NCBI RefSeq assembly: GCF_000238275.3
Contig: NZ_AHCF03000003.1
Span: 682,001-746,000 of the forward strand
Length of the DNA: 64,000 bases
Source of the DNA: Pseudoalteromonas undina
Lineage (GTDB): Bacteria; Pseudomonadota; Gammaproteobacteria; Enterobacterales; Alteromonadaceae
Reading direction: 5' to 3'
The position numbers and the translations under genes are program-made. Under the pieces are notes generated by a model, which was given only the letters and a program-made list of their open reading frames with translations, searched no databases and was not told where the DNA came from. Shown here one piece after another: positions 56,949 to 63,838 of this stretch (its first letter is position 1; every line of letters starts with the position of its first letter).

Positions 56949-57976
56949 TGCAATTACCTCGGCACTTAAGTTACACGCGTTCGCTCTCACCCAGTAAAGC
57001 GGTGTTTTTTTATAAAACACCTGAGTCTGATTTTGAACCGCTACAAATAGAGCAAAATAAATTAGTTGGGCAGAAGTCAGGGTTTGGCGATGCGTATCAA
57101 AAGCAAAATGTGGCTAAAAATTTAGCGCCACAAGATCTCGCGTTTGGAAACCCTCAAACAATTGATGTGTGTTACGTACCTCCAACGGTAAATGAGCTAT
57201 TTTGTCGTTTTTCACTCAGGGTTGAGGCTAATTGTATTGAGCCACATGTATGTGATGACCCTAAAGTTATTTATTGGTTAAAACGGTTTTTCGAAACCTA
57301 TAAAAAACACAATGGCCTTAATGAAGTTGCAACGCGCTATGCTAAAAATATACTGATGGGCAACTGGCTTTGGCGTAACCGCCAATCACCGAATGTAGAT
57401 ATTGAAATCCTCACTGAGCACGCAGCCCCGATTGTTGTTGAAGGTGCACAAAAACTAAAATGGCAAGGCAACTGGCAAAATAATCAAACGGCATTATTAA
57501 CGTTGTCAGAATCTATTCAAGAAGGGCTCAGCAACCCTCAAAATTATTGTTATTTAGATATAACAGCAAAAATTAAAAATGCATTTAGCCAAGAAGTTCA
57601 CCCTAGTCAAAAGTTTGTAGATAATGTTGAACAAGGCATGTCATCTAAACAACTTGCATACACTCAAGTGGGCGATAAAAAAGCAGCAAGTTTAAACTCG
57701 CAAAAAGTAGGGGCTTCGATTCAAACTATTGATGATTGGTACGAGGGAGGTTACAAACCTTTGCGCACTCACGAGTATGGCGCAGATAAGCAAATATTAG
57801 TTGCACACAGAACACCTAAGAGCCATTCAGACTTTTATTCATTACTCCCGCGCATTGCTTTGCACATTAAACACATGGAAAAGCATGGTTTAGAGCAAGG
57901 TGAAGAATCAGACGCAGTTCACTTTATTGCGGCAGTGCTGATCAAAGGTGGCTTGTTCCAAAGGAGTAAAGGTTGA
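56948..57976 (+). CDS. cas7f: Cas7f, Cascade backbone subunit
   Basis: The 342-residue protein (Csy3 family) polymerises along the crRNA; six copies form the type I-F backbone and each flips out every sixth crRNA base, the basis of the mismatch pattern discussed for spacer 2. Recognisable features are the N-terminal LPRHLSYTRSLSPSKAVFF segment, NILMGNWLWRNRQ near 138 and a C-terminal helical part with FIAAVLIKGGLFQRSKG. Its stop overlaps the cas6f start. Confidence 0.94.
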   Translation: MQLPRHLSYTRSLSPSKAVFFYKTPESDFEPLQIEQNKLVGQKSGFGDAYQKQNVAKNLAPQDLAFGNPQTIDVCYVPPTVNELFCRFSLRVEANCIEPHVCDDPKVIYWLKRFFETYKKHNGLNEVATRYAKNILMGNWLWRNRQSPNVDIEILTEHAAPIVVEGAQKLKWQGNWQNNQTALLTLSESIQEGLSNPQNYCYLDITAKIKNAFSQEVHPSQKFVDNVEQGMSSKQLAYTQVGDKKAASLNSQKVGASIQTIDDWYEGGYKPLRTHEYGADKQILVAHRTPKSHSDFYSLLPRIALHIKHMEKHGLEQGEESDAVHFIAAVLIKGGLFQRSKG

Positions 57977-58578
57977 AGCGCTATTATTTTACCATTACTT
58001 ATTTACCTAAAAATTGTGATGTAAGCCTTCTTGCTGGGCGTTGTATTGGTATTTTGCATGGGTTTATGAGTTCACGAAAAGTAAGTAATATTGGTGTGTG
58101 TTTTCCTAAATGGAACAAGAAAACCATAGGTAATGAATTAGCGTTTGTATCAACAGATAAAAAGCAATTGACCAACCTATCACAGCAAAGCTATTTTGAG
58201 ATGATGGCTCATGATAAGTTATTAGGCTTATCAAAAATACTCGAAGTACCACCAAACCAAAGTGAAGTCATGTTTGTCCGCAACCAATCAGTAGCCAAAG
58301 CTTTTGTTGGCGAAAAGCAAAGGCGGTTAAAACGTGCTAAAAAACGAGCTGAAGCCAGAGGTGAGATTTATAATCCTGAATATAAATTTGAGGGAAAAGA
58401 CATAGGCCACTTTCATTCAATACCCTTAACAAGCAAAGGCAACGGGGAAAATTTTATACTTCATATACAAAAAATTGAAAAAGCTGAATCCATAAGAAAT
58501 CAATTCAACAATTATGGATTTGCGACTAACCAAACATTTCAAGGCACGGTTCCCTCTTTAAATTCACTTTTCGAATAG
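57973..58578 (+). CDS. cas6f: Cas6f CRISPR RNA endonuclease
   Basis: The 201-residue Csy4-type nuclease cuts the pre-crRNA at the base of each repeat hairpin and stays bound, where TniQ docks. Catalytic His29 (in CIGILHGFMS) is at the same position as in Pseudomonas Csy4, and the arginine-rich RNA-binding helix (EKQRRLKRAKKRAEARGE, near 116-133) is clear. The start is TTG 57973, overlapping the cas7f stop, with AAGGAG upstream. The CRISPR array follows 111 bp after the stop. Confidence 0.95.
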   Translation: MKRYYFTITYLPKNCDVSLLAGRCIGILHGFMSSRKVSNIGVCFPKWNKKTIGNELAFVSTDKKQLTNLSQQSYFEMMAHDKLLGLSKILEVPPNQSEVMFVRNQSVAKAFVGEKQRRLKRAKKRAEARGEIYNPEYKFEGKDIGHFHSIPLTSKGNGENFILHIQKIEKAESIRNQFNNYGFATNQTFQGTVPSLNSLFE

Positions 58579-58627
58579 CTATAAAACATTTAATTTTCAA
58601 TTGGTTATAAGGCTTTTTGAAAATAAG

Positions 58628-58652
58628 GGTAAATAATTTAAATTCATTTACC
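58628..58652. repeat. Inverted repeat in the CRISPR leader region
   Basis: GGTAAAT (58628-58634) and ATTTACC (58646-58652) are exact complements around a self-complementary AATTTAAATT centre, in the AT-rich 111-bp region between cas6f and the first repeat. It may be a protein site or chance in AT-rich DNA. Confidence 0.35.
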
Positions 58653-58689
58653 AGTTTGGTATTTATAGAAATTTAAACTACTTTTAATA

Positions 58690-58838
58690 GTGAACTGCCG
58701 AGTAGGCAGCTGGAAATAAGCTCGCAATATGCAGTATGAAGTGACTCGCGTGAACTGCCGAGTAGGCAGCTGAAATTAGGCCAGGAAGTTAACAACCACA
58801 TCTTGTGACTTTTAACTGCCGAAAAGGCAGAGGCTAAA
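58690..58838 (+). CRISPR. Two-spacer type I-F3 CRISPR array with divergent last repeat
   Basis: Repeat 1 (58690-58717) and repeat 2 (58750-58777) share GTGAACTGCCGAGTAGGCAG and differ only at the 3' end (CTGGAAAT and CTGAAATT). Repeat 3 (58811-58838) is atypical: it starts TTT instead of GTG, has loop GAAAA instead of GAGTA, and ends AGGCTAAA, but it keeps the CTGCC/GGCAG stem that Cas6 needs. Spacer 1 is 58718-58749 (32 nt, target unknown). Spacer 2 is 58778-58809 or 58810 and matches ffs. A spacer for the home site before a degenerate final repeat is the hallmark of an I-F3 private guide. Confidence 0.93.
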
Positions 58839-58840
58839 TA

Positions 58841-58871
58841 AAAAGACCCCAGGCAAACGCTGGGGTCTTTT
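58841..58871. terminator. Intrinsic terminator after the CRISPR array
   Basis: AAAAGACCCCAG (58841-58852) and CTGGGGTCTTTT (58860-58871) form a perfect 12-bp stem around GCAAACG. It begins two bases after the last repeat, ends the tniQ-cas-CRISPR transcript, and may also serve the small convergent gene. Confidence 0.93.
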
Positions 58872-58899
58872 GTTCTAAAGCCGAATAATAATTTTAATC

Positions 58900-59031
58900 T
58901 CATTCACCTTTTTTGTGATCATGCTTTTTAAGACTTGGATGTTTACTTTTATTCTCTGGAGTAACACGTCTTCTCTTATCAGTTTTACCTGTAGAGTCAG
59001 CATTAGGTTTTGGACCTGGTTTAATACTCAT
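58900..59031 (-). CDS. Small basic protein of 43 residues, unknown
   Basis: On the minus strand an ATG at 59031 follows a GGAAG site by six bases and opens a 43-residue frame (MSIKPGPKPNADSTGKTDKR, then more Lys, Arg and His to the end, LKKHDHKKGE). It is very basic, probably disordered, and lacks a signal peptide. It lies between the CRISPR terminator and the CBASS operon, facing away from the latter. I do not recognise it. The good ribosome site and lack of an alternative use of the region support a real gene. Confidence 0.5.
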   Translation of the reverse strand: MSIKPGPKPNADSTGKTDKRRRVTPENKSKHPSLKKHDHKKGE

Positions 59032-59407
59032 ATTATCTTCCGTTGTAATTATTCATTTTAGTTTAGTACAAAACTGGGGCTGCTCAAGGGTTCCAAAATT
59101 CCGCACTGACTATTTTTGCGAAAGTAGACCTAACTAAACTTATATTATTTGAAGCTTTAAGTTTTAGCTGCATGTCGCGATTTTAGAATATTTTATAATT
59201 TATATAGCTAAACAAGTTACAAAAAGTTAGCTGTCTAGATTAATAAGGTAATTTATTTCGACTATTAACTATAAAAAATACTTTTTTGAATAAAGTATGA
59301 ACTGACGGTTGAGTTTTAAAATACAACCCCAATTAATTACAAAAGCATGTAACACTGTATGTGGTATTTCAGTATTACATTAAATACTAGATATAGATTT
59401 TGAGGTT
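59032..59407. other. 376-bp AT-rich intergenic region before CBASS
   Basis: This region contains no convincing gene. It must hold the promoter of the CBASS operon and that of the small basic gene. I see no strong -35/-10 pair or clear palindrome, so no specific site is called. Confidence 0.4.
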
Positions 59408-60574
59408 ATGAATATGCTTAAATTTTCAATTAACAAACTTTTGAGTTCTTCAGGTTTAAGGGATAGGGAATATTATCTCGATAACTTAAGAATATCTGAT
59501 GAAATACGCTCAAAGCTCGTATCTCTTAGAGATGATGCTCGGAGCGGGATATTGGAAGCTTGGTCATACGCTAAAGAACAAGTAAAACAAGACAAAGACC
59601 TTTATGAAAGAGTACCTTTAAGAAAATTGGAACAGCTTATAAAGTTGAAGCCTCGCTTCAAAATGCAAGGTAGTTATGTATACGGCACTATAGTACAGCC
59701 AGCCCACAATTCTCAAGATATTGATTTAGATGATGGTATGTATATACCTATGAGCGTTGTACAGCATGATGATAAAACCATGAGTACCGCGATGTTTGAA
59801 GTTGTAGATAGGGTACTTAAGAAAATGGCTAGCGCTAATGGCTGGAAGCAAATACCAAAGAAAACTTGCAGTCGCTTACAGACCAATGAAGCTATTCATC
59901 TTGACATTCCTTGTTATGCTATTCCTGATGAAGACTTCAACCGTTTATGGTTGTTCGAATCTGCATCAATGGAATCAAATTCAGCTCAAGACACAGAGTT
60001 AAAAACCCACACTGTCAATCTAGCTCTTAGAAATGGCGAATGGCTAGAATCGAACCCAGAGCATATAAAAGACTGGGTAAGTAGAGCAAAAAAACTTCAC
60101 CCTAACTTTAAAGATATTGTAATGGTTGTTAAAGGTCTTAGAGATCATAATTATCCAACAGGTGGACCAAGTTCAATATCTTTAATGGTAGCTATTGAAA
60201 AAATCATGTCGAACTCTCCCAAACACGGAGATTTGACTGAAGAACTATATAACGTGGTGCAGAAATTACCTGCTGTGATTTCAAATGAATTAAAGCATCC
60301 ACATCCTGAGTCATCACATTTGACAATTCACTCACCTACAGAATTAGAGAAGCAAGAATTACGAATGAAGTTTGATAGTTTCGCGATGTCATTTAAGCAA
60401 GCACTTGTTACATCACTTACTGAACGTGAAACTTTGGATATTCTAATTAATCTATTTGGAATTAGAATGCCAAATGATCAAACAAGAATTATTCGTTGTA
60501 GTCGAGATAGTGACCTTAAAACAAAAAAATCTGAAGTTATAACTCCTATACAAGAGCACAACACTTTCGGATGA
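59408..60574 (+). CDS. CBASS cyclic oligonucleotide synthase (CD-NTase)
   Basis: The 388-residue cGAS/DncV-like nucleotidyltransferase makes a cyclic nucleotide signal on phage infection. The catalytic GS motif (MQGSYVYGT, Gly88-Ser89) and metal-binding Asp104 and Asp106 (SQDIDLDDG) are present, with the third Asp at 166 (IHLDIPCYA). The pattern resembles DncV, but I cannot assign the clade or product. A second ATG at 59414 is eight bases from the GAGG site and may be the true start. It heads the cdn-cap2-cap3-effector operon; its stop overlaps cap2 by 4 bp. Confidence 0.9.
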   Translation: MNMLKFSINKLLSSSGLRDREYYLDNLRISDEIRSKLVSLRDDARSGILEAWSYAKEQVKQDKDLYERVPLRKLEQLIKLKPRFKMQGSYVYGTIVQPAHNSQDIDLDDGMYIPMSVVQHDDKTMSTAMFEVVDRVLKKMASANGWKQIPKKTCSRLQTNEAIHLDIPCYAIPDEDFNRLWLFESASMESNSAQDTELKTHTVNLALRNGEWLESNPEHIKDWVSRAKKLHPNFKDIVMVVKGLRDHNYPTGGPSSISLMVAIEKIMSNSPKHGDLTEELYNVVQKLPAVISNELKHPHPESSHLTIHSPTELEKQELRMKFDSFAMSFKQALVTSLTERETLDILINLFGIRMPNDQTRIIRCSRDSDLKTKKSEVITPIQEHNTFG

Positions 60575-62286
60575 AAAAATATTTAGAAATAGCTCATAAT
60601 ACCCTCATTCAAAAAGGGTTCTCACTCAATATAATGACATACACAGGTATTCATGATTACTGCTACGAGGGGAGAGTTAGTATACCTCAAGTTCAGCAAG
60701 GATTCGTTGATGTCATTTTTGGTTTTAACGAAGTTCCATTTTTTGAACCGCCCACGATATATCTTGCCAACCGGCCACCCCCTTTAGATAAGTTTTGGCC
60801 TAATATTGAAAAGCCAGAAAATGGCCTACATAAGCTATGTGTATTCGATACTACAACTCATAAACTAGAGCCATATGCAATTGAAGAGGTTATTGAAATA
60901 TATTTAAAGAGGGTAAAAGACATTGTTGCACGTAGTCCCGAAGACCGCTTTGATGCATTTAAAGGAGAGGTAACAGCATATTTTCCAAGAGACTTCTTTA
61001 GCTACTTTGTAAAAAGTCCAACAGAGTCTACTTTATCCATTCGATTATACGAATCTTTAGATGCAAGCAATAAACTTGCATATGTCGCAAAGTCTAGTCA
61101 AGGTTGTATAAGTCATATTACCCAAGGTAATTACTCACCCATTCCAACAATAATTACCAACCTAGAAGAGATTAAAACATCACCTGAGGGGCAAGCAGGT
61201 CTTGCTCAGGTTACAGGCTTTATTGATATAGTTAGAGGCACAAATAAAGAGACTTTAACTACTCTAAAAGAAAAGCTAAAAAACTTAATCCACAGAGAAA
61301 AAGACGATATAAAACAGTTCGGAGGTTTCGCTTTATGTTTTTATTATAATGGCAATATATATGCTTATATTATTAAATTAGCTCAGGCACAGATTAAGCA
61401 ACTACAAAATAGAAGTAAAAACTTCATTGAGCGCTTATTGCGTGGTCAACTGCGTATTATGTCGAATAACTTTGGTGGGGAGTTAAAAAAAATAACTAAT
61501 GTTCATTTTTCAGATGGTTCCCAAAGCACTCTGATCAAAAGAAACTATTCCCAAAACTTAGTAGATAAGCAAATTTGTATTATTGGGGCTGGAACTTTAG
61601 GTAGCTACTTAGCACATATTTTGATGAAACATGGTGCAGGTTCGTCCAAGTCACTCCACATCTATGATGATGATGTGTTACTACCTCAAAATATTTCAAG
61701 ACATTTACTCGGGTCTGAATCGTTATTTATTAATAAGGCACAAGCTTTAGTCAATTCACAAAAAAAATTAGCACCGAATAACAATTTATTTTCTCATAAG
61801 GAAAAATTTACTAATTTGAACCAAATCCCTCAAGGAACAGATATTGTAATAGATGCTACAGGTGAATTTTCAACGGCAATGACATTGAATCATCAATATA
61901 TAAGTAATGAGTTCCCTTTTAAACTTTACCATTCGTATTTGTGTGCCGGTGGTCACTCTGCTAGGTTATTTAAACAAGGTGATGGCGGATGCTATAGGTG
62001 TTTATTTGATAACCAACATAAACACATAGATAAAGAGTTCAAAAAAGCAGAACATAAAGCATTGATTACAAGAAATTGTGGTGAAAGCAATGTGCAATTT
62101 CCTGTTGATAGTTCAATTGGTGCTGCATCATTCATTGCTGCAAATATTTTAGACAGCGAGTATTCAGATAAAAAAAATGCTTACATATATTTTAAAACTC
62201 TAGGAAAAAAAGCAGCAGAACATAAAAATAAGCCGTTGCAACGTTCACCTTATTGCCCAGCTTGTAGGGTGAAAAAAAATGAGTGA
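60571..62286 (+). CDS. cap2: CBASS Cap2, E2-E1 ubiquitin-transfer-like fusion
   Basis: Cap2 conjugates the C terminus of the CD-NTase to cellular targets and primes it. The 571-residue protein has an E2-like N-terminal domain with candidate catalytic Cys90 (GLHKLCVFD), a linker, and an E1-like adenylation domain with the nucleotide loop GAGTLGSYLA (339 on) and DDDVLLPQNISRH. The likely E1 cysteine is Cys503 (ITRNCGES). Zinc-type pairs are C474/C477 (GCYRC) and C562/C565 (CPAC). This fused E2-E1 defines type II CBASS. It overlaps cap3 by 8 bp. Confidence 0.92.
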   Translation: MKKYLEIAHNTLIQKGFSLNIMTYTGIHDYCYEGRVSIPQVQQGFVDVIFGFNEVPFFEPPTIYLANRPPPLDKFWPNIEKPENGLHKLCVFDTTTHKLEPYAIEEVIEIYLKRVKDIVARSPEDRFDAFKGEVTAYFPRDFFSYFVKSPTESTLSIRLYESLDASNKLAYVAKSSQGCISHITQGNYSPIPTIITNLEEIKTSPEGQAGLAQVTGFIDIVRGTNKETLTTLKEKLKNLIHREKDDIKQFGGFALCFYYNGNIYAYIIKLAQAQIKQLQNRSKNFIERLLRGQLRIMSNNFGGELKKITNVHFSDGSQSTLIKRNYSQNLVDKQICIIGAGTLGSYLAHILMKHGAGSSKSLHIYDDDVLLPQNISRHLLGSESLFINKAQALVNSQKKLAPNNNLFSHKEKFTNLNQIPQGTDIVIDATGEFSTAMTLNHQYISNEFPFKLYHSYLCAGGHSARLFKQGDGGCYRCLFDNQHKHIDKEFKKAEHKALITRNCGESNVQFPVDSSIGAASFIAANILDSEYSDKKNAYIYFKTLGKKAAEHKNKPLQRSPYCPACRVKKNE

Positions 62287-62716
62287 GGTGATTAAAGTCC
62301 ATTTTGATCCAAAAGTAGTATCTTTAATAATGGATTATTCTAGGCAAAGAAATGAGGCTGGAGGCTTGCTACTTGGACATAGGTACATCAAAGAAGGATC
62401 AGTTGAGTACGAAATAATTAAAATCACAACCCCTTCTTTTATGGATATTAGGGCGCGTGCTTTATTTCAAAGAAGAGATAAGAGTCATTTAGAACAAGCT
62501 GTACAATTCCACAGGGATACCAATGGTTATGGAGATTACCTTGGGGAGTGGCATACCCACCCTGGTGGAGCATCAATAAAACCATCTATAAAGGATTTGT
62601 TAGCCTTTAGAAGCTCACAAAAGCTAACAAAAACTCCACTAATCTATGTCATAGCTAATTCATACAAGCTAAACACTTATACGTCAGGGGGTAATGATGT
62701 GGTCTCTTATTATTAG
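62279..62716 (+). CDS. cap3: CBASS Cap3, JAMM-family deconjugating protease
   Basis: The 145-residue JAB/JAMM metalloprotease removes the CD-NTase conjugates that Cap2 makes. The zinc site is complete: Glu26 (NEAGGLLLG), His92 and His94 (GEWHTHP) and Asp105 (PSIKD), with the standard ten residues between the second His and Asp. It overlaps the last gene by 23 bp, so the operon is tightly coupled. Confidence 0.92.
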   Translation: MSEVIKVHFDPKVVSLIMDYSRQRNEAGGLLLGHRYIKEGSVEYEIIKITTPSFMDIRARALFQRRDKSHLEQAVQFHRDTNGYGDYLGEWHTHPGGASIKPSIKDLLAFRSSQKLTKTPLIYVIANSYKLNTYTSGGNDVVSYY

Positions 62717-63305
62717 TAAATATGGCAGTACTGTACAAAAGTTTATAATTTTATCCTTAATATCACTTGGCTTTTTAGTCGCCACGTTAGGATTACAATA
62801 TACATCTGTAAGGTATGTAGTGGTGCCTATTGTAATTTTAATTTTTTTATTCAACCTGAAACTTTGGGAATATGTTTGGAAAATATCTTTGATACAAAAG
62901 CATTTTTGTCCAAATCTAAGTGGTAAGTGGAAAGGCACTTTAAAAGCTAGATATAAATTACCTGACGATGATGAAGTTCAAGAAAAGCATGTTCGTGTTG
63001 ACTTCGATATCAAAATGTCTTTTTTAACTTTTAAAATGACAGGAGTAAGTGAGAATAACTATATGAAAAGTGAGGTGCTCTCTTCTTGGCTAAAAACTGA
63101 AGAGGGTAATCTTTACCTTTACTATAATTATAAGGTTTGTGTTAAAGATCCACTTCCAACAGATGAACAGTTTTTTCATGGTTCGGCCAGGCTAGAGTTG
63201 CTTTGGAATGACTATGAATATCATTTTGAAGGTAACTATTGGACTAACAGGAAATGGAATATTGGTGGGCAAACAGCAGGGCACATTAAGTTAGATCGAC
63301 TTTAA
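62694..63305 (+). CDS. cap15: CBASS effector, two-transmembrane beta-rich protein of Cap15 type
   Basis: The 203-residue protein has two N-terminal transmembrane helices (about 15-35 and 41-62) and a cytoplasmic beta-rich domain (about 75-203) opening with LSGKWKGTL, which matches the S-2TM-beta or Cap15 effector class. Cap15 binds the cyclic nucleotide in its beta-barrel, oligomerises and disrupts the inner membrane, killing the infected cell. A strong AGGGGG site precedes the ATG at 62694; a second ATG follows directly. It is the last gene of the CBASS operon. Confidence 0.87.
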   Translation: MMWSLIISKYGSTVQKFIILSLISLGFLVATLGLQYTSVRYVVVPIVILIFLFNLKLWEYVWKISLIQKHFCPNLSGKWKGTLKARYKLPDDDEVQEKHVRVDFDIKMSFLTFKMTGVSENNYMKSEVLSSWLKTEEGNLYLYYNYKVCVKDPLPTDEQFFHGSARLELLWNDYEYHFEGNYWTNRKWNIGGQTAGHIKLDRL

Positions 63306-63324
63306 AGCGTAAAGAGGGTTAATC

Positions 63325-63356
63325 GAGGGCGTTCAGAATTCTGAACGTGCTCTTTC
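63325..63356 (+). terminator. Terminator-like hairpin after CBASS with an 18-bp perfect palindrome
   Basis: CGTTCAGAATTCTGAACG (63330-63347) is a perfect palindrome. The stem extends outward through GAG (63325-63327) and CTC (63350-63352) and is followed by TTTCTCT. It lies 19 bp after the effector stop, so I read it as the operon terminator, although it could also bind a protein. Confidence 0.6.
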
Positions 63357-63547
63357 TCTAAGCTGTTTATACAGAGCTGGGAAGTCCAAGCTTAAGGATT
63401 TCTGAGTTTAAGCCAAATGGGCAGTATATTGCACTGTTATTACCTTCCTAACTATTTTTATCTTTTTCTACTTTTGGTGCTGAGTAATCTTTTATGTACT
63501 CTTTTATTAAAGGAGTCTCATTACACAAAACTTTATTTGGTAACTTT
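63357..63547. other. Non-coding stretch before the far transposon end
   Basis: About 190 bp with no credible gene, RNA or promoter that I can support. It leads into the TnsB-site array of the far end. Confidence 0.4.
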
Positions 63548-63645
63548 ATGCCATTATAAGCTTCAATATTATGTCAACTTACACTTCACTTGTGCCGTAG
63601 TAGCTCAATGAAATCGAATGTGGTTATGCCAACTTATACTTCAAA
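63548..63645 (-). repeat. TnsB-binding-site array at the far (left) end
   Basis: Three sites in inverse orientation to those near tnsA: ATGCCATTATAAGCTTCAAT (63548-63567), ATGTCAACTTACACTTCACT (63571-63590) and ATGCCAACTTATACTTCAAA (63626-63645). The outer two are separated by 35 bp, the looser arrangement typical of the Tn7 left end. Confidence 0.8.
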
Positions 63646-63650
63646 CAACA

Positions 63651-63655
63651 TTGGG
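63651..63655. repeat. Target-site duplication, distal copy (TTGGG)
   Basis: TTGGG follows the terminal CTTCAAACAACA and matches 41215-41219. The following TGTATTAAAATT is the original sequence downstream of ffs. Confidence 0.93.
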
Positions 63656-63838
63656 TGTATTAAAATTCCATTTATCTATTTTCTAATATTTTATTTTGTT
63701 ATTCGTACGCCAATTCTAGCTTTTACGCACTTAGCTAATTTTTTGTCATTATAGACAATAGCTAACGGGTAAGTAATAATTAAAACTCGTGATTATACTA
63801 TACACCGCAGGTGTTCAATAAAGCTATAAAGGGTCAAT

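Larger units (their letters stand above)
41220..63650. mobile_element. Type I-F3 CRISPR-associated Tn7-like transposon inserted at ffs
   Basis: The 22,431-bp element is bounded by TGTTGTTTGAAG at the ffs side and its exact inverse CTTCAAACAACA at the far side, and flanked by the 5-bp duplication TTGGG. It carries tnsA-tnsB-tnsC next to ffs and tniQ, cas8/5f, cas7f, cas6f and a CRISPR array near the other end. No cas1, cas2 or cas3 is present, as expected for RNA-guided transposition without target cleavage. The cargo consists of defence-type genes. By Tn7 convention the tns-proximal end, with tightly packed TnsB sites, is the right end, and it faces the target, the usual orientation. All core genes look intact. 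Confidence 0.97.

Noticed and set aside
54897..58578. An ordinary type I-F immune system with missing cas1 and cas3
   Set aside because: The Cas8-Cas5 fusion, adjacent tniQ, tnsABC, and flanking transposon ends show an I-F3 transposon system, in which absence of cas1, cas2 and cas3 is normal and not a deletion.
58673..58903. 76-residue minus-strand open frame over the CRISPR array
   Set aside because: It spans the repeats, spacers and terminator and is created by the repeated sequence itself.
63417..63611. 64-residue hydrophobic frame near the far transposon end
   Set aside because: It overlaps two TnsB-binding sites, has no ribosome site, and its hydrophobic content follows from T-rich DNA.
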